Positions 1-11,148 of a stretch of DNA of 64,000 bases are shown here, in pieces. Positions within the stretch are counted from its first letter, which is position 1; every line of letters begins with the position of its first letter. The position numbers and the translations under genes were made by a program. Source of the stretch: Paracyclopina nana (lineage: Eukaryota > Arthropoda > Copepoda > Cyclopoida > Cyclopettidae); NCBI GenBank assembly GCA_019096065.1, contig JAGUCH010000003.1, forward strand, positions 7,192,001 through 7,256,000. Direction: 5' to 3'. The notes beneath the pieces were generated by a model. That model was not told where the DNA came from. It did not search any database and saw only the letters and a program-made list of their open reading frames with translations.

Positions 1-1585
1 ATAGGAAAATTCTCGCTTTTGATGCAAATCGGCTCGAATCCCACTCAAAATACTATTTTCTGTGAACAGTGAACAATGGAAGTGCCAAATTAAAAACAAT
101 TACAGCAATAAGAACAAAGAAGAAGAGTTTTGTAACTAGAATGCCAAATTAGAATGCTGCTGCTCTCACCGAGTAGGAACTAACGCTAATAAAAGATCTT
201 TGATGATGTTGTTGACTGGTAGGGTGAAAACTTTGTAATGGAAGTAGTTGTACAAGTGTGAAACTGAAACTTTGCAAAGGCCATTCGCAAGAAGGCCTCT
301 CTTCTGCACTCAGTTGCAGCAAACTTTGCCTACCAAAGTTCTTTATTGAATCAAACCGAAAACGAAGCATTGCACATTAACATAAATACACTGCTGCAGC
401 TGTAAATGCAGTGCTCTTTTGTGTGGAGACATCAATCGGCTGTTCAATCCAAAATAAGAATTCCAACATGTCTGTCGAATGTAGGGCATTATATTTTCTT
501 CTCACATTTGTAGCTCAAACCTTCTATGCTTGAGAGCACATTTTACGTGCGGCTCATAGAAAATCTACAATTGAAAAAAAGTGCATTTCCAGCGAAAAAG
601 CAGATTGTCAGCCGGCTTCAATGCTACTGTGGTGGGCAATACCAGACACAGAGGCCTAGCCAGCTGGAAATGAAGAAAAAGTGTCACGATTTGCGGGTGG
701 CAGCAGAAGCTGCGAGCTAGCTCGCGATCCTCGACTTGAGAAGCAAGGATTTGCTGGAGTGCAACTCAAATATAATATGAGGAGGAAAGATGTGAAAGCT
801 GCTGCCGTTGCTTCTGCGGCTGCTTCCTTCACTTGAAAATCTGTTCCGCTCCATCACTTTCGAATAGTCAGAATGCGATATGGCACCTTTTTTCGTAAAG
901 TTTCCCCTGAATACTTTTCCGTAAGCAAAGTGCCCTGATAGGAGCAGCAACGAGCTTTGATGATGACAGTACTCAGTGAGATTTCTGAGAGCAGAGGAAG
1001 AGACCAATCTTCAGGGAGCAGAGATCCCCTTTTCACCAGAAATTGAGATCTTCTTCTTCTGGTGCTGGGTGTTGAACCGTCCCATCTCTTGGCTTGGAAT
1101 CGCAGTCGAGGCGCCATGGAGGACATTTTAATGAGGTGAAAGCCCGAGTCTTGAAGTTGGACTCTTTTCCCTTTCTCCAATTTCTCGAATTGGAATCCGA
1201 TTGTAAACTTAGATTGGGAGAGGAAATGATCCAAACTTTGAAGGGCTTTCTGCCCGGCACGCTATATCCCCTGTCGTCGTGGAGTCATAAATTGCTTTGT
1301 TTTCAAACTTTGCCAATTTCGTTCTTGTTGTGCTATCCATTCCTACAATACAATAGCACTGACTGCGTAGAGCAAAAAAGTCCCTAATATCGGGCGCCAA
1401 ATTCGATGCAAAGTCAAAGCTAGCTTTTCTCTCTAAATAGTACTTCTATGCATATGTGGCAGCCGTGAGAGAATGAAACTTTCATGCAGCCACATTCAGG
1501 ATGAAGAGGGAGGTGAACTGCTGCTCTGACTCGCACCAAATGAATTAATAACCACGCTAAGTTTTTCCCACTCTTTCAGCTTTTA
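1..1585. other. No recognisable gene
   Basis: Several short overlapping reading frames exist on both strands (up to about 126 codons near 854-1234, minus strand). None resembles a known protein, has a supported start, or links to a neighbour through consensus splice sites. It is best read as intergenic DNA. A distant untranslated exon cannot be excluded. Confidence 0.5.
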
Positions 1586-2062
1586 TGCCCTGTTCATCTA
1601 TTTCAGTCGTAACTTTAGCAGTCTTACAAAAAATTGTCGTTATTCTATAACGACAAAAATTGTCTTAGGTCAGCGTAAGACCAGTCGTTAGCGTACGTAT
1701 CAGGTAAGCGCGTTAGTCAAGTAAAGCGCATGCTGGCTAGGGCTGACTAAATCAATTTTGATTTGCCTTTGCCCAAGGGCCAACCTTCCACCCTTCCTTT
1801 GGTTTTGTCTACCCTAACGTAAGGACAAGTCTTACAGCAAGTAAAGCCAGCCTGCTAGGGTTGAGTAAGATATTCTACTAGGTCTATCATTTCGGTGGAT
1901 TCTTTCCAAAGTTGCATTAGTTTAGTCAATCCTAGGGAGATCGCTAAAATAACACCAGTCCTTACCAGCTACGACTGCTAATAGAAATTCGTGGAGCTGC
2001 GACAACTTTTTTCGTTAGGTAAGACAAGTAAGTTAAGAAAAGTTGAGTAGATGAACAGGGCA
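1586..2062. mobile_element. MITE, PIF/Harbinger-like, 477 bp
   Basis: The ends are perfect 15-bp inverted repeats: TGCCCTGTTCATCTA at 1586-1600 and its complement at 2048-2062. Imperfect inverted similarity continues inward about 65 bp, with TTGTCG-type blocks in both arms. A direct TTA flanks both sides (1583-1585 and 2063-2065). A 3-bp TTA target duplication with a G/C-rich terminus followed by TGTTC is typical of PIF/Harbinger-derived Tourist-like MITEs. No transposase frame lies inside, so it would be non-autonomous. The superfamily assignment is inference from TIR and TSD only. Confidence 0.65.
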
Positions 2063-2105
2063 TTAATGTGCGGTGGTAAGAAAAATTAAACGAAGACCTT
2101 TCATA

Positions 2106-2480
2106 TTAGCTTACTCTCATAAACATTTCTGTAAGGTAGCGAGCTTATATCTCAGCATCTACTCGTCCGATTGGAACCAAATTTGGAGGAATTCATGAGA
2201 ACTTATTGAAGAATCTTCATACCAATTTTCATCTTGATTGGAGGACGCTAAGGCCGTCTTACTGAAAGTGAGGCAAATCAGTTAAGCAAGGGAGAAAAAT
2301 CAGCCACCCCCTTAGAGACCTCCGATCCGGATGAAATTTTGCATGAACATTCTTCAATATGCTCTTATGAATTCCTCTAAATTTGGTTCGAATCGGCTCA
2401 ATACTTACTGAGTTATGAGCTTCCAAAGTGCCTTGCTTTGCTTACCGCCTGCCTTACTGAGTTTTATGAGAACAAGCTAA
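2106..2480. repeat. Foldback-type inverted repeat, about 375 bp
   Basis: The termini are near-identical inverted repeats beginning TTAGCTTACTCTCATAAA (2106-2123), answered by the complement of TTAGCTTGTTCTCATAAA at 2463-2480. The arms (about 2106-2237 and 2325-2480) share several blocks in inverted orientation, including AACCAAATTTGGAGGAATTC against AACCAAATTTAGAGGAATTC, and TATTGAAGAAT in both. The loop is about 90 bp. No coding capacity is seen. It reads as a non-autonomous foldback or MITE-like element; superfamily unknown. Confidence 0.6.
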
Positions 2481-2801
2481 TTAAGTTACATGAAGCAGCA
2501 GGAGCTTCATCAAGGAAGAAAGAATCGCAAAGTTTCTCAATATGTGATTTTTTGCATATGTGTTTTTGAGGTGATTCCAAACGTACTATGTACGCTTTCG
2601 TCTCGCCATCCTGCTTAACAGGATTGATGGATAGACCATCAAGCCAGCCACAAACTTTTCAGCTCGTGGCGCGGCTGAAACCACTCTGAGCAAAACCAAG
2701 CTTTTTAAATGTATGGTTTGGGCAATCTTTTCCTCTTTGAGCCAATCTTTCAACTACAATTTATGCTGCTCTTGTTTCAAGCTGTCAAAGTTTTCTTCTT
2801 A

Positions 2802-3193
2802 TACAGTCTGACCGTTCAAAATTGGACGGTACGGGAATCTAAACTTTTTGTCACATATTCAAGAAATACAGGACTTTTAAATGATATCGTTGGAAAGATT
2901 GAGCCTTTTTCCATCTTTTTTGTAAAAGTAGAAAAAATCAATTGAAAGAGGAAAAACCGGGAAAATTCAATTTTCCCAAGGCAACCTAGAAAATTGTCAC
3001 GAAAAAACTGATGCATCTTTTATTTTTTGCTGTCACGCAGAATTCACAATAATATTTTTTATTTTGTCAGAAAACAAAAAAGATGTCCAAAGGTTCAAGC
3101 TTTCCAACGATACCCATTAAGCCTCAAAATTCATGAATTTATAACACTAACTTTTGATTCCCGCACCGTCCAATTTTGAACGGTCAGACGGTA
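2802..3193. mobile_element. MITE with long TIRs, TA-flanked (Tc1/mariner-like)
   Basis: Left and right ends match as inverted repeats over about 38 bp with two mismatches. Key blocks are CAGTCTGACCGTTCAAAATT (from 2804) and the complement of CCGTCTGACCGTTCAAAATT ending at 3191. Weaker similarity continues for about 130 bp, including TATCGTTGGAAAG in each arm. TA dinucleotides flank both ends, as expected for Tc1/mariner insertions. There is no transposase frame. The exact boundary is ambiguous by 2 bp because the flank reads TATA on both sides. Confidence 0.65.
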
Positions 3194-3200
3194 TATAGGG

Positions 3201-3805
3201 CACAGTGTTCCTGGTAAGGGTTTAACCTAAACTGTCTCAACCAACTTTAAATTATACATTTTCTGAAAGCTATTGATGGGGGGATTCCAATGGTGTAAAC
3301 CAAAAAATCCCCTGTCGTAGCTTCCCATAACATACAAGTTTAAAAAACCCCTTGCACTCTCATTTTACAAGGAAGAGAAAAAATGTGCTTCATTTACCCC
3401 CTCTTAAATTCGAAAATGAACATAATATATTTTATACAAAATATTGAATTTGGACTTAATTCTAGAGTTACAATTTACTTGTGATATTACCATCATGTGG
3501 AAGATGAGAAAGGTTTGCCATTTAGCATAGTGCAGTTACTTCAAAACCATGTCCGATATCAAAAATGTTTATAAAATATAATATGTTCATTTTCTGATTT
3601 TAGAGGGGGTCATAGAAGCGCACTTTTTCTCTACCTTGCAAAATGAGAGCGCTAGCGGTTTTTTAAACTCGTATGCTATGGGAAGCTACGACAGGGGATT
3701 TTATGGTTTACACCATTGGAATCCCCATATCAATAGCTTTCAGAAAATGTGTAATATAAAGTTGGTTGAGAAAGTTTACGTTAAAACCTCACCAGGAACA
3801 CTGTG
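3201..3805. repeat. Near-palindromic foldback element, 605 bp
   Basis: Two arms of about 240 bp (3201-3440 and about 3565-3805) are close inverted copies, roughly 85-90% identical by eye. Both start CACAGTGTTCCTGGT and both carry CATTTTCTGAAAGCTATTGA, GGATTCCAATGGTGTAAACC and CTGTCGTAGCTTCCCATA. The loop is about 120 bp. No protein is encoded. Several blocks recur in the core of the large element at 54.8-56.7 kb, including CATTTTCTGAAAGC, GCTTCCCATAACATA and GGGGGTCAT-GAAGC, so the two belong to one repeat family. Confidence 0.75.
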
Positions 3806-5242
3806 AGGGTGATAATAGAAGAGGCATATTCAGGCTGGTGGTGAGAGGCATAAATTTTGGTTGGTCGCGCTCTGCGGTGCGTTGGGAGGCAGTAACTAAA
3901 AGTGTTCATAATCTCTGTTCTGCTTTAATGCTGAATTGGTTTCACAGAAGAAACAGACACTACTCACTATTTTAAGCTTTTCACTTATATTGAACACCTA
4001 TTTTTCACCATCTAGAATCAAAGATTTTGCCAATTTTTGCAAGAACTATTTGCAACATTGCTACTTTAAGGCTTGCTTTTTCCCAGTTTTTCCGTGCCAG
4101 TACAACAACTACAGCATGGCAATCATGAGTACCAGAAAATTCTGTTTCCTCAACTTATTACAAGTAATGGCTAATTTGCTGAAAAATTGGCCATTTTTAT
4201 TGAATCCACACCAGATGAACTTTTTTTGTTTTGAACTCACACAGAGCAGAGCTACAAAAAGTAAGGCTATTTCTTCTGATTTGATCCATCATGCTCAGGT
4301 CTGGATATGATGCGACTCATGATCCAAAATTCCTTGACTTTCATGAATATTACTCAAAATGGTACCAATCTGTTCCTTGAATCAATTGTACTATTACAAG
4401 CTCAAAATGAGCACTTTCTTTGCAATTTTGTTCCCAACAATTCCAAAAAAGGTTTTGTTTGCTTTTAGTCAGAAGCGCTATTTTTACGAAATTGCTACGC
4501 GCGCTTACACGCACGCCAAAGGAACCAAAATTCCGCACCATCTATTGCATTTTGTTTGTCTTTTGTTCCCTATAGAGGGGTCCAACTTCATAAGTCTTTT
4601 CTAAACGTTTAAAAATGTGCTAGTTGCGTTGTAGCTTTTCCCGTGTAAAATATGACTTCTTCGCGCATTCAATGATGTAAACGGTGGAGAAAGTACATAG
4701 CAGTCTCGTTGTTGTGCTTGTGTACCTAGGTGTATAGCTTGTCAAAAGCAGCTCGACAAGGAGCTTGCCAATTGCAATATAGCTCTTTATTTTGAGAAAG
4801 TTTTCAATCCGCTGCGCTTCATCGCAAGTTCGAACAATGAGATTGAATGATAACGAGCACCGTAGACTAGGATAGTAGAATGCAGCTAGCTTCCATTTGA
4901 AAGTGGAATCGTGAACGCGAGATGTTTTTTTGAGTGCTGTCATATTCTTTTGCATCGGAAATTGGACAGCTCAGGGCAGAAGGGATGATTTGATGCTTTC
5001 ACCTCGACAACGCTATCAGAAAGTTTCTTTAGACAGGCGCAAGGAGGAGAAAAAAGGGTCAATTATTTGTCCGTACAGCTGAACTTGAATAGTCACTGAA
5101 TGTGAGCTCGAATCTTTACCCTACCCGCCCACCACTCCAAGTCGGAGTAGCCAAAAGTAATTTTTAGAAAGCATCTGCTGCTTTAAAAGAAGAAGAGCGT
5201 CATCGTTTGTAGAGTATAGTAACTCTGCAGTAGTAAATAAGC
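3806..5242. other. Intergenic; upstream region of the SET/MYND gene
   Basis: AT-rich DNA with reading frames up to about 124 codons that resemble no known protein. The last part presumably contains the promoter and 5' UTR of the gene starting at 5243, but I see no clear TATA box. Confidence 0.5.
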
Positions 5243-7637
5243 ATGTGCAAAAAGTGCTGTTATTTATGTGGAAAATCTGGAGAAGTGGAATGCCCCGTGT
5301 GCCGCCAAGCCTGGTTCTGCTCCCAAGAGCATTTAGAAGAATTACACCAGCCTCCAAAATGCTTTCCCATCAAGGTAGCGACCTCGGAGGCCGTGGGACG
5401 GCATTTGGTGGCCACAAGAGATTTGGCACCTCTTGACATTGTTTTGGGAGACACGGCTGCGCCCTCAGGCCCTTTACATGATTCCACTGCGGTCTGCATG
5501 ACTTGCTATGGCCCTGGCTCGACTGTCGCATGCCCAGACTGTGGACTCCTATTTTGCTCGCAGATCTGCCAGGAGGACGTGATTCATAGGCGCCAGGAAT
5601 GCGCATTGTTTTCTGAGCGAGGCATTAAGTTTAATATGGAGGGCTGTCACGAACATCCCCTATACAAGGTGAATATGCAAGCTTTTCTTGGCAATGAACC
5701 ATCAACGACCAAAGCTTCCATATAGCACAGATAACTACAAAAAAGACGTGGAATGCAGTATGGGCTTTTTATCTACCGCTTTATTTCCAGCTTGAATGGG
5801 ATGCTCAATCTGAAAATGAGCCTGGGAATAGATGAAGTGTTTTTTTTACTATTTTCGCATTTCTTGAGATATATTCATAATTTGTGTGATGGCATACATT
5901 TTTAAGTGTGCCTCATAGAAATGATGTAAAATATTGATTTCTGAGCATGAAAAGTTAGACTAAGCCTTTTCAATTGAATATGACATGGCCGTTTTATCTT
6001 GACTTTCTGCGAAAGATGCTCGCCATATTAATGAATCTCTGTCGTCATTCAGGTTATATTGGTTCTTAGACTCCTCCTGATCCATAGGAGTGACCCAGTG
6101 AAGTGGAAAGGCATAGAGCCATTAATGGACCACAATTCAGACAGGATCACTAAAGATCGCGTCACGTGGGACTATTTGAAAAAAGATGTGGTGGATTACA
6201 TCCTTGCAGAGCTGAAAATGGGTGACCTCTTTGGCGAGGAAGAGATCCAAAAGTGCATCGGCATAATTCGCATCAACGGCATCAATTCCTCGGATTACAA
6301 CGGAGTCAAGTAAGTGCAAAAATATGCGCATTTTTGCAACCATGATGCCATAACCTCTCAATTTTCCTCGTCAGATATCGCTGCCTCTTCCCCAAAATGG
6401 CCTTGCTCTCCAACTCGTGTCTATGCAACTGTCGATGTATCCATCGCGATTTTGGCTCGAAGAAGGGCTTGGAAATTCGGGCCCAGGTGCCTATTAAAGC
6501 GGGCACCGAGCTGACCATCCAGTACAACTCGATGCTTTTGGGCCTCCGCAAGAGGCGAGAGATGTTCAGGCAAGTCTGGTTTTTCGACTGCAAATGTGAG
6601 AGATGCTCAGACGCAACGGAAATGGGGTCCTATCTTAATGGATTGGTGTGCCAAGTATGCGCTCAAAGCCGCTCGCGAGGAGAAGGTGATAAAAATTAAG
6701 CAGCTTTTCTTCTTCTTTCTTCTTCCTCCAGTTTGTGAGAGCCACGTGATCTGCCTTACTATATGGAAATGGGCTGATTGAAACGATACATGTTCCGCCC
6801 ATAAAACTCCGGAACTTCTCAAATACGAGATATGCAGCCGCGTTCTTTTTAGGTCGCGTATTGCCCCAGGACCCTCTGGATTATGACTCTTTATGGGCTT
6901 GTGATCAAGAAGGATGCCGTTTCACCCTCTCGACGAGCGAAGTGGAGGCCATTGAGGACGAGGCGGAGAGATTGATCGAAAATGGCCGGGGCAATGGAGA
7001 GTCTCACGTGGAGTTTTATGAGAATCTTTTGGATGAGCTGAGCTCGCGCTTCCACCAAAGTCACTACCTCCTCATGAAAGTCAAATCGAACCTCATTTCA
7101 CAGTATGGAAACGTACCTGGATTCTACTATTCCCAGATGGACTCTGAAAAGGCAATTAGAGTTTAACTTTTCGCACACACGCACGCGCGAGCGATGATGA
7201 AGATAAAAAGAGCTCCAGAGTTGCACTGCATTCAATGCCGCGAAAACGCAAGGGCTCGAATTTTAGCACGTAGCATAAGTAGTAATTATTTAATTTCCGC
7301 ACACGCACAGATTGAGCGGAAACTGTCGATGTGCCAAGAATTCCTCGAGGTTTTTGGCAAAGTGGATCCTGGAAATGCCACAGACTGGTGGGCTGTCACC
7401 CAATTCGAGGCCATTCAGACGAAGTCGGTTCTCCTCCAACGTGATTTGGATTCCGGCAGAATGCTGTTGGCCGACTTCAAAACGGCCTTGATAGCAGAGT
7501 GCCGGAAAACCTTGCCAGACGTGACCCGAGTCCTTGAAATCGAGCAGACGAACTCATACCTCAGGCAAATGGCAGAAAAGGCCAGAAAGCTCCAGCAGGA
7601 AATCGATGATATCATCAGATTCGCAGACTTCCTCTAG
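5243..7637 (+). CDS. SmydA/msta-type SET and MYND domain protein
   Basis: Five exons: 5243-5668, 6053-6309, 6375-6685, 6853-7151 (or to 7160) and 7311-7637, giving about 539-542 residues, within the SmydA range. An MYND zinc finger lies near residues 6-40 (CYLCGKSG..C..C..FC). A second Cys-rich knuckle at 85-120 is followed by the SET core. The SET-C part carries TIQYNSMLLGLRKRRE and the post-SET cluster WFFDCKCERCSD (about 270-306). The usual NHSC motif reads SNSC at 240-243, so the SET histidine is replaced. The C-terminal helical part includes HYLLMKVK and IERKLSMCQ. SmydA proteins are arthropod SET-MYND proteins whose substrates are mostly unknown. The last donor is uncertain: a GC-AG site at 7152 keeps the family spacing, while GT at 7161 adds three residues. 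A polyadenylation signal AATAAA lies at 7685-7690. The paralogue assignment (msta/SmydA-8) is tentative. Confidence 0.88.
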
Positions 7638-7690
7638 GTCAAACTGGCCTGAAAATCGCAACCATAACTTATTCTCCAAGAGAAAATAAA

Positions 7691-9313
7691 GTATTTTTTA
7701 CGGCCAGCTCAGTAAGTTAGCAATGTACCATCTGATCTCAAAAGTCGCCAGGCTTTCTCTTCGTTTTTACATGCTATACTACAACATGCTCCTGCCATAA
7801 AGAAGAAGTTCGTATGCCAAAAGGTTAGGGGTAGCCGAGTACTATTTTGTAAGAGCCATTATTGGTGTCTTGGCTATCAAAAGTGGGGCAGTTCTGAGAT
7901 GTAAGCAACTTTGGAGTGCAGTGGTAGCAGAGTCGGGATTTCCCATTTGGGTTAGTCGCGTGTGCGGCTACTATGCTACATGAAAGAGGCTTCAAAGTTT
8001 TGATACTACTGCAGTGACATCTTAAGATATGTGTGACCAAAAAGTGGCCGCCAGAAATCTTGAGCACTGCCACTGCAGAATTTCACTTTCATAGCGCTAC
8101 TGCACACCGAATAGATAACTTTTCATGCGCCTCCAAAAGTACCAAGTACCAAAAACGTGAGGTGCTCTTACTAAGATCGGTTCATTTATGTAGCTGTGAA
8201 AGCCAAGAAGTTTCCTATACCCTAATTCTGCTCCCTGAACCGAAACGAATTGCCTGCTTTTGTATCACATTTGTGGATAATGAGGTTAGAGTTCAATTCA
8301 GTGGTGGGGACTACAAGAAAATGGATGGATGTAAAGAAAATGCATTTCTTTACAAGGCCGCCCCAGAGCATTTCTTTTCGAAATTGCCATGGAAGGCCAG
8401 ACTCGTATTTCAGGGAATAATGCGCTCGCCTACATCAGTGAGCATTTGAGGCAGTACAAGCGTATGGTGGCTCCCTTCATAGCCCTTTAATTGCAAAACA
8501 TACCAGGATCGGAATTTGCATAATGAACACGTAAAATAAGTTTGTTGGACAGCTAAGATCACGGTTTTACGGGACTTTTCTTGTCTTGTTTTAAGGGCAA
8601 TTCGAGCCCACCACGTGCCACATTGAGTGCATGTCGTCCACTGGGTATGAATCACTTTCATCTCTTGCCGGGAGGAAATTTTTGGCAAGTGCCAAAAAAC
8701 CAGTTGGAGCTCCTCCAAAACCTCTTTCTTTTAGAGAGCCTTTCAGTATGCTATTCGGATAAACTACTACAAGTACTGCAGATTGGATTGGACAAATTTT
8801 GGCCACTACAAAGGCTACTTGATTAAGTAGTGGTGCACCAGCACCAACACGAAGTTTTCAAAGTTGCACCACGCTCGATGCACTTCCCATATTTCAAAAT
8901 GAGGCCGTAAATTGCGGATGAAATTTTGATTCCGGTCGAGTCATGTATCACATGCGCGATATGAGTAAATGACGCGCATATTATTTTCGTCCATGAGCCT
9001 GGAAAGTGCATTTTTGCTTCCTAACTGCACTTCATTTCACTCGAGTTAATGCGATGAGGAAGACGATTGCGAATGATGTGGCACAACTTTGATGTGCCTA
9101 AATGTGCATCCCTATATATACCTTGTGAGACTACACATATTGCAGCCGTTTTAATTTGAATAGCTTTACGCGGATGCAATGCGAGTCATGATAACAATAT
9201 AGTTTAAAATTATCTCACCAACCGACCACGTGGTTTAACATAAAAGTTGCGAAAGCACCGTGACATAGAAGGACTTGCGATGTTGAAACTTTCCGCGAAA
9301 GGTTTTGTTTACA
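7691..9313. other. Intergenic region
   Basis: No recognisable gene. The 138-codon frame at 8033-8449 opens with GTG rather than ATG, resembles nothing known, and is probably chance. TATATA lies near 9115. The right end forms the upstream region of the ABHD13-like gene. Confidence 0.5.
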
Positions 9314-9321
9314 TGACGTCA
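9314..9321 (+). promoter_or_regulatory. CRE-like palindrome
   Basis: A perfect TGACGTCA palindrome, the consensus for CREB/ATF-type bZIP factors, sits 119 bp upstream of the ABHD13-like start codon. Function is inferred from motif and position only. Confidence 0.4.
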
Positions 9322-9439
9322 CAGCACCAGCAACGAACATCAGCTGACACGTTCCGTCAAATTTTCTGCTGCCTAGATACGAACTGAATTTTCAGCCTTT
9401 ACGTCAAACATGGCATCGTAGAGTGACCCGTACTAGCCC

Positions 9440-10898
9440 ATGACCATTCCCAAGATGTCAGCCAACCGCTCAGGGGACCCGGAGACAGCCTTGTTGATTG
9501 AAGAATCTCAGGATCCGGATCACAGTGAAAGCTTGTCGGTGCAAGCATCTCTCCCGATACCGAAGAGCAAGAAAGCAAAATCTTCAACGGCCTCGGACTT
9601 CACGCTTATCAAAATCGTGGCAAGGCTTACGTTGCAACTGATCAGGAGATTTTGGGCATTGTCGTCAGCCGCTGCTTTGGCAATTATTCTGTTTTATTGG
9701 CTCTGCGGAGGCTTCGTGGCATTCGCACTCGTGGCATTTGCAATTTCTGGTGAGCACTGCTTAAAATCAAGGTTTCAAAGCCATGCCGAATTTGCTTTTT
9801 TTTGTTTAGGTCTACTGTATCATGCAACCGACCGTTTTCTCTATCATCCAGACCAGCCGGCAACGGCAAGGGTTTATGTGCCGTCCCCCGCTATGCTGGG
9901 GCTGACATTTGAAAATGTGTACATCAAGAGCAAAGATTCAACCAGACTTCATTTATTTTTCGTCAAGCAAGTTACCGAGGCATTGACAGCTTCCTCCCCA
10001 ACGGTACTCTACCTGCATGGCAATGCTGGTAACATTGGCCATCGCCTTATGAACGTCAAAGGCCTTGTTCAACTTCTGGGCTGTAACGTGTGCCTGTTGG
10101 AGTACAGGGGATATGGCCACAGCGACGGCAGCCCCAGCGAAGAGGGCCTTTACTTAGATGCCCAGGCAGCCTTGGACTACTTAATAGGCCGACCAGATGT
10201 GGACCAACGCAAAATAATCGTATTCGGACGATCTCTAGGTACGGCTTGCACTTCACGAAAGTTTGGCAGCAGGATTTCATCAACATATTGTATGGAACTT
10301 TATTTGCTTGCAAAAGTTGTAGTTGTTGGCAACTTTGCGCGCGAGTGCTTGTGTACCATACTGTGCAGTACTATATTTTCAGGTGGAGCCGTCGCCATTG
10401 ATTTGGCCTCGAGAGTAGAAAACAGTTCTCGTATTCGTTGTCTAATAGTTGAGAACACGTTCACGAGCATACCAGATGTTGCCAAAGTATTGTTCAACTT
10501 CAAATTTGTTCGCTGCCTGCCAAGATGGTTCTACAAGAACCAATATTTGTCGAGGCTCAAAGTTCCCAGACTTACAGTTCCAGTCCTATTCCTGTCCGGA
10601 ACGGACGACAAACTGATACCATCCATCATGATGTCAGAGCTCTACAACTCAACCTCGTCTGAAGTCAAGAGACTGGCCAGATTCCCAGGAGGAACTCATA
10701 ACGAAACATGGATGTGTAACCTCTATTATCCCACCATTGAATACTTCCTTGATGAGGTACGCTCCTGTAATTATTGCTTCCATAGGATGAATGAGTATAG
10801 CGCTAGCTTTCTTTCAGATTGTGCTTATTAAGGATGCAAGGACACGGACAAGGCTGCAGCCTCCTCCAACGCTAGTCAGCGATACTACCATCATTTAG
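9440..10898 (+). CDS. ABHD13-like alpha/beta hydrolase, membrane-anchored
   Basis: Exons 9440-9749, 9810-10238, 10383-10756 and 10818-10898 encode 397 residues, against about 337 in vertebrate ABHD13. The extra length is a polar N-terminal extension. One or two hydrophobic segments span about residues 73-104. The hydrolase core follows: HGNAGNIGHR (173-182, oxyanion region), EYRGYGHSDGSPSEEGLYLD (201-220), nucleophile elbow GRSLGG with Ser245, Asp321 or Asp322 in SGTDDKLIP, and His352 in GGTHNETW. All three catalytic residues are present, so it should be an active serine hydrolase; the natural substrate of ABHD13 is not established. Introns 1 (60 nt) and 2 (144 nt) are multiples of three without stops, so unspliced sequence stays open. 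Methionine 6 is an alternative start. The gene converges on RpS19. Confidence 0.93.
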
Positions 10899-10991
10899 CC
10901 ACTGGACGTGACGTCCACATGTTACATTGTGATATAAATGCAGTAATAGTAAATGAAATGAATGCAGCTTTTTGGCTTGAATGTAGTAGCT

Positions 10992-10997
10992 TTTATT
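10992..10997 (-). terminator. Polyadenylation signal for RpS19
   Basis: AATAAA on the minus strand, about 150 nt past the RpS19 stop codon. It lies about 95 bp beyond the stop of the convergent ABHD13-like gene, so the two 3' ends may be close together or overlap. Confidence 0.6.
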
Positions 10998-11148
10998 GTC
11001 CACATAAGCAGAGCACTGGAGAAACACAATGATGACGAAAACTCGAGAGTGCGAAATGAGATGCACGTATCGCGTGCCACTCTATCGAGTGAGAGTCGGT
11101 TTTCTTCTCATTATATTTCAAGTGGTAAATTACATACCTAATGTTAAT

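Noticed and set aside
20..50. GGCTCGAATCCCACTC resembling a tRNA T-arm
   Set aside because: The preceding A-box and acceptor stem would lie outside the window and cannot be seen. No D-arm or cloverleaf can be supported.
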